From: Mycobacterium intracellulare ATCC 13950
GTDB taxonomy: Bacteria; Actinomycetota; Actinomycetes; Mycobacteriales; Mycobacteriaceae
Assembly (NCBI RefSeq): GCF_000277125.1
Contig: NC_016946.1
Coordinates: 4,402,001 to 4,466,000 of the forward strand
Direction of reading: 5' to 3'
Length of the DNA: 64,000 nucleotides
Part shown: one piece after another, positions 27,041 to 35,870 of the stretch
Position numbering within the stretch: the first letter of the stretch is position 1
How the letters are laid out: each line of letters begins with the position of its first letter
Notes under the pieces: model-generated
Database searches by the model: none
What the model saw: only the letters and a program-made list of their open reading frames with translations
What the model was told of the DNA's origin: nothing
Position numbers and translations under genes: made by a program

Positions 27041-27907
27041 TCAGGCGTATTCCACCGCGCCGTCGTCGAGCACCACGCGAACGCCGGAACCCTCGGCGCC
27101 GGACGCCTCGGTGCGGAACACCGCCTTGCCCTCCCCGGTACGCCAGATCAGCGTGGTCAGCGTCTCGCCGGGGAACACCGGCGAGGTGAATCGCGAGGCG
27201 ATCGAGGTGATGTTGGCCGCGACACCCCCACCGAGCTCGGCCACCAGCGCGCGACCCGACACCCCGTAGGTGCACAGCCCGTGCAGGATCGGCTTGGGGA
27301 ACCCGGCGAGCTCGCGGGCGAACCATGGGTCGCTGTGCAGCGGGTTGCGGTCGCCGGAGAGCCGGTAGATCAGCGCCTGGTCCTCGCGGGTGGGCAGCGC
27401 GATCCGCGCGTCGGGCTCGCGGTCCGGGAACTCCGGCGCGACCGGCCGCTGACCCGGCATCCCGCCGAACCCGCCCTCGCCGCGGATGACCAGGGTGGTG
27501 AGCGTCTCGGCGATCAGCTGCCCCGATTGCGGGTCGGTGCCCCGGCCGCGCAGCACGAGGATCGCGTTCTTGCCCTCGCCCTTGTCCTGGATGTCGGCGA
27601 CCTCGGAGACCACCGAGAGCTTCCCCGCGGGCGGCAGCGGGGCGTGCAGCCGGATGCTCTGCGATCCGTGTAAGAGCATGGCCCAGTTGAACTTTCCGAC
27701 CAGGCCCGCCGCGCCGAAGGCCGGGCAGCAGATCACCGCGTAGGTGGGCAGCACCTGCTGGTCGATGTCGTGGCTGTTCTCGGTGGTGAACGCCAGGTCG
27801 TCGATGCCGGCGCCGACACCGAGCGCGTAGAGCAGCGTGTCCCGGTCGGTCCATTCGAAGGTCATGGGTTCGGTCACCGCGCCGACGGCACTCGGGTCAA
27901 TCGCCAT
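27041..27907 (-). CDS. htdY: 3-hydroxyacyl-thioester dehydratase (MaoC, two hot-dog folds)
   Basis: A 288-residue protein with two hot-dog folds. The catalytic Asp-His of the hydratase-2 motif is in YRLSGDRNPLHSDPWFA in the C-terminal half; FPKPILHGLCTYG follows. It hydrates or dehydrates (3R)-hydroxyacyl-CoA thioesters. It matches Rv3389c (HtdY). The ATG at 27907 has AGGAGA just upstream; longer starts add no conserved residues. It abuts otsB2 stop to stop. Confidence 0.9.
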   Translation of the reverse strand: MAIDPSAVGAVTEPMTFEWTDRDTLLYALGVGAGIDDLAFTTENSHDIDQQVLPTYAVICCPAFGAAGLVGKFNWAMLLHGSQSIRLHAPLPPAGKLSVVSEVADIQDKGEGKNAILVLRGRGTDPQSGQLIAETLTTLVIRGEGGFGGMPGQRPVAPEFPDREPDARIALPTREDQALIYRLSGDRNPLHSDPWFARELAGFPKPILHGLCTYGVSGRALVAELGGGVAANITSIASRFTSPVFPGETLTTLIWRTGEGKAVFRTEASGAEGSGVRVVLDDGAVEYA

Positions 27908-27999
27908 GGGGTCTCCTATTCCAGAAGTCGAGAGCTTTTCTGCACGTAACCATCGCAAACCCTTCCCACCGAAGGCGTCGGCAGGGCAGGCTATCTCCC

Positions 28000-28713
28000 A
28001 TGTCCAAGCGCAGCTTGTTCCGGAAGGCCTCGGTTGCGGTCGCCGCCCTCACCGCAACGGTAATCGTCGCCGGCTGCGGCGGCTCGCCGCAGGCGCGGTC
28101 GATCACGGTGACGTTCGTCCGGCACGCCCAGTCGGAGGCCAACGCCGCCGGCACCATCGACACCGACGTGCCGGGCCCGGGTCTGACCCCGGAGGGCAAG
28201 GGGCAGGCCGAACAGATCGCGCACCAACTCGGCCGCAAGGACTACGACAGCGTCTACGCCTCCACGATGACGCGGACGCAGCAAACCGCCGCGCCGCTGG
28301 CCGCCGAGCTCGGCAAGCAGGTCGAGATTTTGCCCGGCATCCAGGAGATCAACGCCGGCTGGTACAACGGCAAACCCGAGTCGATGGCGAAGTCGACCTA
28401 CCTGGTGGCCCCGGTGAACTGGATCAAGGGCGATGTGTCCTACAGCATCCCCGGCTCGATCAGCGGCAAAGAGTTCAACGACCAGTTCACCGCGGCCGTC
28501 AACAAGGTCTACAACAGCGGCCACCGCAACCCGGTGGTGTTCTCGCACGCCAACGCGATCATGGTGTGGACGCTGATGAACACCCGCAACGGCAAGGAAA
28601 GCCTGATGAACACCCACCCGTTGCCCAACACCGGCCGCGTGGTGATCACCGGCAACCCGATGACCGGCTGGACGCTGGTCGACTGGGACGGGATCCGCGA
28701 CTTCCACAGCTAG
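28000..28713 (+). CDS. lpqD: Lipoprotein LpqD, histidine phosphatase family
   Basis: A 237-residue lipoprotein. The signal peptide ends in the lipobox VAGC with Cys26. The mature part is a phosphoglycerate-mutase-like histidine phosphatase: VTFVRHAQSEAN (catalytic His42), ASTMTRTQQTAAPLA, and VVFSHANAIMVW for the second His region. It is expected on the outer face of the membrane. Phosphatase substrate unknown. It corresponds to Rv3390. Confidence 0.88.
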   Translation: MSKRSLFRKASVAVAALTATVIVAGCGGSPQARSITVTFVRHAQSEANAAGTIDTDVPGPGLTPEGKGQAEQIAHQLGRKDYDSVYASTMTRTQQTAAPLAAELGKQVEILPGIQEINAGWYNGKPESMAKSTYLVAPVNWIKGDVSYSIPGSISGKEFNDQFTAAVNKVYNSGHRNPVVFSHANAIMVWTLMNTRNGKESLMNTHPLPNTGRVVITGNPMTGWTLVDWDGIRDFHS

Positions 28714-28776
28714 CCCGCGGCCAGCCCTCGCGGATCGGCAGTTGACGTGGGCGGCTGCCGACGCCACCATGTCTTC

Positions 28777-30783
28777 ATGCGGTATGTCGTTACCGGCGGT
28801 ACCGGGTTTATTGGTCGCCGCGTCGTGTCTCGTCTTCTGGAATCCCGGCCCGACGCGCAGGTGTGGGTCCTGGTGCGACGGCGGTCGCTGGGCCGCTTCG
28901 AACGCCTCGCGGCGCAGTGGGGCGATCGGGTCAAACCGCTGGTCGCCGAGCTGCCGGAGCTGGACCTGAGCGACGAGGTCCTCGCCGAGCTGGGCGAGAT
29001 CGACCACGTGGTGCACTGCGCGGCGATCTACGACATCACCGCCGGGGAGCCCGAGCAGCGCGCCGCCAACGTCGAGGGCACCCGCGCGGTGATCGGGCTG
29101 GCGCGGCGCCTGGGCGCGACGATGCACCACGTCTCGTCGATCGCCGTGGCGGGCGACTTCCGCGGCGAATACACCGAGGACGACTTCGACGTCGGCCAGC
29201 AACTGCCGACGCCCTATCACCAGACCAAGTTCGAAGCCGAACTGCTGGTGCGCTCGACGCCCGGCCTGCGCCATCGCATCTACCGCCCGGCGGTGGTCGT
29301 GGGCGATTCGCGCACCGGCGAGATGGACAAGGTGGACGGGCCGTACTACTTCTTCGGCGTGCTGGCCAAGTTGGCCGTCCTGCCGTCGCTGACGCCCATC
29401 CTGCTGCCCGACACCGGCCGCACCAACATCGTCCCTGTCGACTACGTCGTCGACGCGCTGGTCGCGCTCCTGCACGCCGACGGTCGTGACGGGCAGACGT
29501 TCCACCTCACCGCCGAGAAGACGATCGGCCTGCGCGGCATCTACCGCGGCGTGGCCAAGGCGGCCGGGCTGCCGCCGCTGCGCGGGTCGCTGCCCCGCTC
29601 GGTGGCCGCCCCCGTCCTCAACGTGCGCGGCCGGGCCAGGGTGCTGCGCAACATGGCGGCCACCCAGCTGGGCATCCCCGCCGAGGTGTTCGACCTCGTC
29701 GACCTGCCGCCCACCTTCGTCAGCGAGAAGACCCGAAACGCCTTGCGGGACTACGAGATACGGGTTCCCGAGTTCTCCTCCTACGCACCGAAGCTGTGGC
29801 GGTACTGGGCGGAACACCTCGATCCGGACCGCGCGCGCCGCGACGATCCGCGAGGACCGTTGCACGGCCGGCACGTCATCATCACCGGCGCGTCCAGCGG
29901 CATCGGCCGGGCGTCGGCGATCGCGATCGCCGAGCGCGGCGCCACGGTGTTCGCGCTGGCCCGCAACGGCGCCGCGCTGGATGAGCTGGTCGCCGAGATC
30001 CGCGCCAATGGCGGTGCCGCCCATGCCTTTACCTGTGACGTCACCGATTCCGCGTCGGTGGAGCACACCGTCAAAGACATCCTGGGGCGCTTCGACCACG
30101 TCGATTACCTGGTGAACAACGCCGGCCGCTCGATCCGCCGCTCGGTGGTCAACTCCACCGACCGGCTACACGACTACGAACGGGTGATGGCGGTCAACTA
30201 CTTCGGCGCGGTGCGAATGGTGCTGGCGCTGCTGCCGCATTGGCGCGAGCGGCGATTCGGCCACGTCGTCAACGTGTCGAGCGCCGGCGTGCAGGCACGC
30301 AACCCCAAATACAGCTCCTACCTGCCGACCAAGGCCGCGCTGGACGCGTTCTCCGACGTGGTCGGATCCGAGGTGCTGTCCGACCACATCACCTTCACCA
30401 ACATCCACATGCCGCTGGTGCGCACCCCCATGATCGTGCCGTCGCACCGGCTCAACCCGGTCCGGGCGATCAGCCCCGAACGCGCGGCCGCGATGGTGGT
30501 GCGCGGGCTGGTGGACAAGCCCGCGCGCATCGACACCCCGCTGGGCACGCTCGCCGAGGCCGGAAATTACTTCGTCCCCAGGACTTCTCGACGAATCCTG
30601 CACCAGCTCTATCTCGGCTATCCCGACTCGGCCGCGGCGCGCGGGCTGGCACCCGCCGCCCAAGCGCCGCCGCCGGCCGTGCGCCGCAAGCCCAACCGGC
30701 CCGTCCGCGCCGTCACCGGCGGCCTGCGCACGCCGCGGGGCGTCAAGCGGCTGGTGCGCCGGGTGCCCGGCGTGCACTGGTGA
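28777..30783 (+). CDS. acrA1: Multi-domain fatty acyl-CoA reductase
   Basis: A 668-residue two-domain reductase. Residues 1-360 form an extended-SDR, fatty-acyl-CoA-reductase type domain (VVTGGTGFIGRRVVSRLL, YHQTKFEAELLV active-site YxxxK). Residues 375-600 are a classical SDR (IITGASSGIGRASAIAIAERG, NNAGRSIRRS, YSSYLPTKAALDAF). The tail is Pro/Arg-rich. It is the recalled layout of AcrA1 (Rv3391), thought to reduce fatty acyl-CoA to aldehyde or alcohol for wax/ether-lipid synthesis. ATG at 28777 is favoured over 28747. It abuts cmaA1 stop to stop. Confidence 0.9.
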   Translation: MRYVVTGGTGFIGRRVVSRLLESRPDAQVWVLVRRRSLGRFERLAAQWGDRVKPLVAELPELDLSDEVLAELGEIDHVVHCAAIYDITAGEPEQRAANVEGTRAVIGLARRLGATMHHVSSIAVAGDFRGEYTEDDFDVGQQLPTPYHQTKFEAELLVRSTPGLRHRIYRPAVVVGDSRTGEMDKVDGPYYFFGVLAKLAVLPSLTPILLPDTGRTNIVPVDYVVDALVALLHADGRDGQTFHLTAEKTIGLRGIYRGVAKAAGLPPLRGSLPRSVAAPVLNVRGRARVLRNMAATQLGIPAEVFDLVDLPPTFVSEKTRNALRDYEIRVPEFSSYAPKLWRYWAEHLDPDRARRDDPRGPLHGRHVIITGASSGIGRASAIAIAERGATVFALARNGAALDELVAEIRANGGAAHAFTCDVTDSASVEHTVKDILGRFDHVDYLVNNAGRSIRRSVVNSTDRLHDYERVMAVNYFGAVRMVLALLPHWRERRFGHVVNVSSAGVQARNPKYSSYLPTKAALDAFSDVVGSEVLSDHITFTNIHMPLVRTPMIVPSHRLNPVRAISPERAAAMVVRGLVDKPARIDTPLGTLAEAGNYFVPRTSRRILHQLYLGYPDSAAARGLAPAAQAPPPAVRRKPNRPVRAVTGGLRTPRGVKRLVRRVPGVHW

Positions 30784-31671
30784 TCATTTCTCCAACGTGA
30801 ACTGGTTGACGTCGACATAGCCCACCCGAAAGGCGTCGGCGCAGCCGGTCAGATATTTCATGTACCGCTCGTAGACTTCCTCGGACTGCACCGCGATGGC
30901 CTGCTCCTTGTGGGCTTGCAGCGCGGCGGCCCAGATGTCGAGGGTCTTCGCGTAGTGCGGCTGCAGCGACTGGATGCGGCTCACGGTGAAGCCGTTCGCG
31001 GTGGCGCGCTCCTGCACCATCGGTATCGACGGTAACCGCCCACCCGGAAAGATCTCGGTGACAATGAATTTGATGAATCGGGCGAACGTGAACGAGATGG
31101 GCATGCCGCGCTCCACCATCTCGGTCGGGTGCAGACCGGTGATGGTGTGCAGCAGCATGACCCCGTCGTCGGGCAGCAGGTCATGCGCCATGGTGAAGAA
31201 CGCGTCGTAGCGCTCGTGCCCGAAATGCTCGAAGGCGCCGATGCTGACGATCCGGTCGACCGGCTCGTCGAACTCCTCCCAGCCCTGCAGCAGGATCCGG
31301 GCGGAACGGGGGCTCTTCGACTGCGCGATCAGCCGCTCGACGTGCTCGGCTTGGTTGCGGCTCAGGGTGAGGCCGACAACGTTGACGTCGTATTTCTCCA
31401 CGGCGCGCATCATGGTGGCGCCCCAGCCGCAGCCGACGTCGAGCAACGTCATGCCCGGTTGCAGCCCGAGTTTGCCCAGGGCGAGGTCGATCTTGGCGAT
31501 CTGCGCTTCCTCCAGCGTCATGTCCTCGCGCTCGAAGTAGGCGCAGCTGTACGTCTGGGTCGGGTCGAGGAATAGCCGGAAGAAGTCGTCCGACAAGTCG
31601 TAGTGGGCCTGCACGTCGTCGAAGTGCGGCGTTAATTCAGTGCCCTCCGGGGGCTCCGACGTTGTGGGCAT
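30784..31671 (-). CDS. cmaA1: Cyclopropane mycolic acid synthase
   Basis: A 295-residue SAM-dependent cyclopropane synthase. Features: [28 protein letters not shown] at the N-terminus, SAM motif [32 protein letters not shown], and [15 protein letters not shown] with the bicarbonate-binding glutamate. It adds a methylene bridge to distal double bonds of meromycolate. It corresponds positionally to Rv3392c (CmaA1). Which double bond or geometry it modifies cannot be read from the sequence, since paralogues are close. Confidence 0.9.
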   Translation of the reverse strand: MPTTSEPPEGTELTPHFDDVQAHYDLSDDFFRLFLDPTQTYSCAYFEREDMTLEEAQIAKIDLALGKLGLQPGMTLLDVGCGWGATMMRAVEKYDVNVVGLTLSRNQAEHVERLIAQSKSPRSARILLQGWEEFDEPVDRIVSIGAFEHFGHERYDAFFTMAHDLLPDDGVMLLHTITGLHPTEMVERGMPISFTFARFIKFIVTEIFPGGRLPSIPMVQERATANGFTVSRIQSLQPHYAKTLDIWAAALQAHKEQAIAVQSEEVYERYMKYLTGCADAFRVGYVDVNQFTLEK

Positions 31672-31700
31672 CAGCTCAGCCTAATAGCCGAGATGGCTAT

Positions 31701-31734
31701 GTTGTAGACAATGAACGGTTGTAGACAATGAACG
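31701..31734 (+). repeat. 17-bp tandem duplication over the iunH start
   Basis: GTTGTAGACAATGAACG occurs twice back to back (31701-31717 and 31718-31734). Each copy contains ATGAAC, so two start codons lie 17 nt apart in different frames. The upstream ATG (31711) opens a 6-codon ORF, MNGCRQ, whose TGA overlaps the iunH ATG as ATGA. TATGTT at 31698-31703 is 7 nt before the first ATG, the spacing of a leaderless -10 box. Confidence 0.85.
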
Positions 31735-32762
31735 CTCCCGTTTTCGTCGACGTCGACACCGGCGTGGATGACGCGCTGGCGCTGATCTACCTGTTCGCCA
31801 GCCCGGACGCCGAGGTGGTCGGCATCGCCTCGACCGGTGGAAACGTCGGGGTGGAGCAGGTCTGCGAAAACAATCTCGGCCTGCTGCGACTGTGCGAGGT
31901 CACCGGCATACCGGTTTCGAGAGGCTCCGATCAAACCCTGACCGGACCGATGTGTTTGCCGTCAAAAGTCCACGGCCCCAGGGGATTAGGCTACGCCGAG
32001 CTGCCCCCGGGTGGGGACGGGCTCACCGACTACGACTCGGCGGACGCGTGGGTGCGGGCGGCGAAGGCCCACCCCGGGGAGCTCATCGGCGTGGCGACCG
32101 GCCCGTTGACCAATCTGGCGCTGGCGCTGCGCGCCGAACCCGCCCTGCCGTCGCTGCTGCGCCGGCTGGTGATCATGGGGGGCTCCTACGACCACCGGGG
32201 CAACACCACCGCGGTCGCGGAATGGAACATCAGCGTGGACCCGGAGGCCGCGGCCGAGGTGCTGGCCGCCTGGGGCCAGGAAACCGTTGGCCGCCAACGG
32301 CTTCCGATTCTGTGCGGGCTGGATTTGACCCGTAAGGTCGCCATGACACCGGAGCACCTGGCCCGGCTGGCGGCCACCGCCGGGTCGACGACCACGCCGC
32401 TGAGCGAACACGACGAACGCGCAACCCGGTCCACGGCGTGCAACCCCTTGATCAGGGTGATCGAGGACGCGACCCGGTTCTACCTGGAGGCCTACCACGA
32501 CCTCGGCCACGGGTATCAAGCACACATGCACGATCCGTTGGCCGCCGCCGTCGCGCTGGATCCGGGGCTCGTCAAGACCCGGCCGGCGACGGTGGACATC
32601 GAGCTGACCGGGACCCTGACCCGCGCCATGACGGTGACCGACTGGTCGGGTCGCCGAGAACCCAACGCGCTCATCGGGATTGACGTGGACGCAGCGGGGT
32701 TCTTCGATCGGTTCATCGAGCGGGTGGGCCCCTTCGCGCGCCGGTTAGCCGATACCCCATGA
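31728..32762 (+). CDS. iunH: Nucleoside hydrolase
   Basis: A 344-residue inosine/uridine-preferring nucleoside hydrolase family protein. The Asp cluster that binds Ca2+ and ribose is in VFVDVDTGVDDALAL at the N-terminus, with VATGPLTNLALAL, LVIMGGSY and EWNISVDPEAA further on. It cleaves N-glycosidic bonds of nucleosides for salvage. It corresponds to Rv3393. The start lies in a 17-bp duplication and may be translated by reinitiation after a 6-codon upstream ORF. Confidence 0.9.
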   Translation: MNAPVFVDVDTGVDDALALIYLFASPDAEVVGIASTGGNVGVEQVCENNLGLLRLCEVTGIPVSRGSDQTLTGPMCLPSKVHGPRGLGYAELPPGGDGLTDYDSADAWVRAAKAHPGELIGVATGPLTNLALALRAEPALPSLLRRLVIMGGSYDHRGNTTAVAEWNISVDPEAAAEVLAAWGQETVGRQRLPILCGLDLTRKVAMTPEHLARLAATAGSTTTPLSEHDERATRSTACNPLIRVIEDATRFYLEAYHDLGHGYQAHMHDPLAAAVALDPGLVKTRPATVDIELTGTLTRAMTVTDWSGRREPNALIGIDVDAAGFFDRFIERVGPFARRLADTP

Positions 32763-33211
32763 AGTTTCGTGCCATCGAGCTGATCCGGGCGGGGTGGGGC
32801 GGCGTGCTGCTGGCCGCCCCCGCCGAGGTGCTGAGCCACATCCACGGGGTACGGGTCGACCGCAAGGCGATCGTCGTCACCCGGATCCTGGGCGCTCGCC
32901 ATCTGGTCCAGGCGGCGTCGTCGGGGGTCGACCCCGGCCCGGAGGAGCTGGCGGCCGGGGTCTGGGTCGACACGGTGCACTCGGCGACCGCGCTCGGCCT
33001 GGCCCTCGTCGACCGGCGCCGGGCCCGCGGCGGGGTGACCGACGCCGTGGTCGCGGCGTCGTGGGCGTTCCTGGGGTGGCGCCATTTGCGCACCGGTCAG
33101 GCCAGGACCGGCGCTCTCCGCGGCCGCGACCGGCTGGCCCGCGCCGTTCTGCGGGCGTTGCCCGGCGGCCGCACCCTGGTGGCGCAGGCGCAGGCGGTAC
33201 GCGCCGATTAA
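32759..33211 (+). CDS. Hypothetical membrane-associated protein coupled to iunH
   Basis: A 150-residue protein not assigned to a family. Its ATG overlaps the iunH stop (ATGA at 32759-32762), so the two are coupled. Hydrophobic stretches IRAGWGGVLLAAPAEVLSHI, VWVDTVHSATALGLALV and AVVAASWAFLGWRHL could be three membrane segments. The rest is Arg/Ala-rich. The function is unknown; nothing ties it to nucleoside metabolism except position. Confidence 0.7.
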   Translation: MKFRAIELIRAGWGGVLLAAPAEVLSHIHGVRVDRKAIVVTRILGARHLVQAASSGVDPGPEELAAGVWVDTVHSATALGLALVDRRRARGGVTDAVVAASWAFLGWRHLRTGQARTGALRGRDRLARAVLRALPGGRTLVAQAQAVRAD

Positions 33212-33328
33212 CGCCACGCCCTTGACGTCAGGGACAATGGGAGTTTGTGTTGGCATGATTTGGTGGGATGTGTGGGGCTCGGCGTCAATTCGTTAGCAGC
33301 TCTCATCAAATGAAAGGTTTCGGAAGTC

Positions 33329-34588
33329 ATGGCGGAGCTGGTTACGGGGAAAACGCTGCCGAACGTGGTCGTCACGGGCATTGCCATGACGACCGCACTG
33401 GCGACTGACGCCGAGTCCACGTGGAAGCTGTTGCTGGACAGGCAAAGTGGCATCCGCAAACTCGAGGACTCGTTCGTCGAGGAGTTTGACCTGCCGGTGC
33501 GCATCGGCGGTCATCTACTCGAGGATTTCGACGGCGGACTCACCCGCGCCGAACGCCACCGGATGGGCTACCTGCAGATGATGTCGACCGTCCTGGGCCG
33601 GCGGGTCTGGGAGAACGCCGGCTCGCCCGAGGTCGACAGCAACCGGCTGATGGTGTCCGTCGGCACGGGCCTGGGCTCGGCGGAGCAAATCGTGTTCAGC
33701 TACGACGACCTGCGCGCCCGCGGGATGAAGGGTGTCTCCCCGCTGGCGGTGTCCAAGTACATGCCCAACGGGGCAGCCGCTGCGGTGGGCCTGGAGCGGC
33801 ACGCCAAGGCCGGGGTCATCACCCCGGTGTCGGCGTGCGCATCGGGTTCGGAGGGCGTCGCCCAGGCGTGGCGCAACATCGTCTTCGGGGAGGCCGACAT
33901 CGCGATCTGCGGTGGCGTGGAGGTCAGGATCGAGGCGGTCGCGATCGCGGCGTTCGCGCAGATGCGGATCGTGATGTCGACCAAGAACGACGACCCCGTC
34001 GGCGCGTGCCGCCCGTTCGACCGCGACCGGACCGGCTTCGTGTTCGGCGAGGCCGGCGCCCTGATGGTGATCGAGACCGAGGAGCACGCCAAGGCCCGCG
34101 GGGCCAACATCTTGGCCCGCATCATGGGCGCCAGCATCACCTCCGACGGCTACCACATGGTGGCCCCCGACCCCAACGGCGAACGCGCCGGGCACGCCAT
34201 GAGCCGCGCCATCCAGCTCGCCGGGCTCTCCCCCAGCGACATCCACCACGTCAACGCCCACGCCACCGGCACCTCGGTCGGCGACGTCGCCGAGGGCAGG
34301 GCCATCAACAACGCCCTGGGCCCCCACGGCGGCAACGCCGCCGTCTACGCCCCCAAGGCCGCCCTGGGCCACTCCGTGGGCGCCGTGGGCGCCGTCGAAT
34401 CGATCCTGACCGTGCTCGCGCTGCGCGACCAGGTCGTGCCGCCCACGCTGAACCTGGAAAACCTCGACCCCGAGATCGACCTGGACGTGGTGGCCGGCAA
34501 ACCCCGCCCCGGCAACTACGAGTACGCGATCAACAACTCGTTCGGCTTCGGCGGACACAACGTGGCGACCGTCTTCGGACGCTACTGA
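33329..34588 (+). CDS. Beta-ketoacyl-ACP synthase, KasA/KasB paralogue outside the FAS-II cluster
   Basis: A 419-residue condensing enzyme very close to mycobacterial KasB/KasA. It has the full Cys-His-His set: Cys170 in [12 protein letters not shown], His311 in [12 protein letters not shown] and His348 in [13 protein letters not shown], with Lys343. KAS enzymes elongate meromycolate chains with malonyl-AcpM. The canonical kasA-kasB pair lies in the FAS-II operon elsewhere; here the gene stands alone near cmaA1 and acrA1. ATG at 33329 follows a 117-nt gap; a TTGACG at 33221 may be its -35. It is complete and probably active. Confidence 0.9.
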   Translation: MAELVTGKTLPNVVVTGIAMTTALATDAESTWKLLLDRQSGIRKLEDSFVEEFDLPVRIGGHLLEDFDGGLTRAERHRMGYLQMMSTVLGRRVWENAGSPEVDSNRLMVSVGTGLGSAEQIVFSYDDLRARGMKGVSPLAVSKYMPNGAAAAVGLERHAKAGVITPVSACASGSEGVAQAWRNIVFGEADIAICGGVEVRIEAVAIAAFAQMRIVMSTKNDDPVGACRPFDRDRTGFVFGEAGALMVIETEEHAKARGANILARIMGASITSDGYHMVAPDPNGERAGHAMSRAIQLAGLSPSDIHHVNAHATGTSVGDVAEGRAINNALGPHGGNAAVYAPKAALGHSVGAVGAVESILTVLALRDQVVPPTLNLENLDPEIDLDVVAGKPRPGNYEYAINNSFGFGGHNVATVFGRY

Positions 34589-34712
34589 CGCGCGCATAGC
34601 GAAGCGCATCGAAACCGCTTAGTGCCGAACGCGTTTTCGCCACACCGGCGACCCGTCGGACCGCATCCTCGAACACGGTTTGGTGCACGGGGTGCGGGGT
34701 ACTGGACCGACT

Positions 34713-35870
34713 ATGGCCTTCGCCGACTATCAAAAAGAGCTGTACGACCAGTCGCTGCACGGTAATCAGCCGCAGTACCCGATCAGGTTCGAGGACCTGG
34801 AGGAAAAGGCGGCGGCGGCGATGGCACCGAAGGTGCTGCAGTACGTCGCGGGCGGCGCCGGTGACGAGCACACCCAGCGCGCCAACTGCGCGGCCTTCAA
34901 ACGGTGGGGGCTGTACCCGCGGATGGGGATCGCCCCCGAGGAGCGCGACATGTCCGTCGAGCTGTTCGGCATGAGGTTTCCGTCACCGATCTTCATGGCG
35001 CCCATCGGCGTCATCGGGGTGTGCGACCCGGAGGGCCACGGGGACATGCTCTGCGCCCGGGCCTCCGTCCGCACCGGCGTCCCGTTCTTCGTGGGCACGC
35101 TCACGTCCGACCCGATGGAGGATATCGCCGCCGAACTGGGCGATAGCCCGGCGTTCTTCCAGCTGTACACGCCGCCGGACCGCAAGATGGCCGCCAGCCT
35201 GGTGCACCGCGCCGAGGCGGCCGGCTTCAAGGCCATCGCGGTCACCCTGGACACCTGGGTCACCGGCTGGCGGCCCCGCGACCTCAGCGGGGGGAACTAC
35301 CCCCAGGTGCCCAGCGGGTGCCTGGCCAACTACACCAGCGATCCCGTTTTTCGCTCCCGCTTGAGCCGGGGCGAAGACGCCACCGAGGCGGCGGTGCGCA
35401 AGCTGCCCATTTTCGGCGGCCCGTTCCGGTGGGACGACCTGGAGTGGCTGCGGGCGGAGACCGACCTGCCGCTGATGGTCAAGGGCGTCTGCCACCCCGA
35501 CGACGTCCGCCGCGCCAAAGACATTGGCGTGGACGGCATTTACTGCTCCAACCACGGCGGCCGGCAGGCCAACGGCGGGTTGCCCTGCCTGGATTGCCTG
35601 CCCGACGTGCTCGAGGCGGCCGACGGGCTGCCCGTGCTGTTCGACTCGGGCGTGCGCAGCGGGGCCGACATCATCAAGGCCCTCGCGCTGGGGGCGACCG
35701 CCGTCGGGATCGGCCGCCCCTACGCCTACGGGCTGGCCCTCGGGGGCGTCGAGGGCGTCGTGCACGTGCTGCGCTCGCTGCTGGCCGAAGCGGACCTGAT
35801 CATGGCCGTCGACGGATATCCCTCGCTCAAGGACCTGACGCCGGAGGCGCTGCGGCCCATCTACTCATAG
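34713..35870 (+). CDS. FMN-dependent alpha-hydroxy-acid oxidase, lactate 2-monooxygenase-like
   Basis: A 385-residue FMN TIM-barrel enzyme. It shares YVAGGAGDEHTQRAN and FKRWGLYPRM with the M. smegmatis lactate 2-monooxygenase, plus APIGVIGVCDPEGHGD, VTLDTWVTGWRPRDL, MVKGVCHPDDV and the active-site His in YCSNHGGRQANGG. That subgroup converts lactate and O2 to acetate, CO2 and water because pyruvate and peroxide stay bound. The exact substrate here is inference. ATG at 34713 is preferred to GTG at 34680. It overlaps convergent imuB by 10 nt. Confidence 0.88.
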   Translation: MAFADYQKELYDQSLHGNQPQYPIRFEDLEEKAAAAMAPKVLQYVAGGAGDEHTQRANCAAFKRWGLYPRMGIAPEERDMSVELFGMRFPSPIFMAPIGVIGVCDPEGHGDMLCARASVRTGVPFFVGTLTSDPMEDIAAELGDSPAFFQLYTPPDRKMAASLVHRAEAAGFKAIAVTLDTWVTGWRPRDLSGGNYPQVPSGCLANYTSDPVFRSRLSRGEDATEAAVRKLPIFGGPFRWDDLEWLRAETDLPLMVKGVCHPDDVRRAKDIGVDGIYCSNHGGRQANGGLPCLDCLPDVLEAADGLPVLFDSGVRSGADIIKALALGATAVGIGRPYAYGLALGGVEGVVHVLRSLLAEADLIMAVDGYPSLKDLTPEALRPIYS

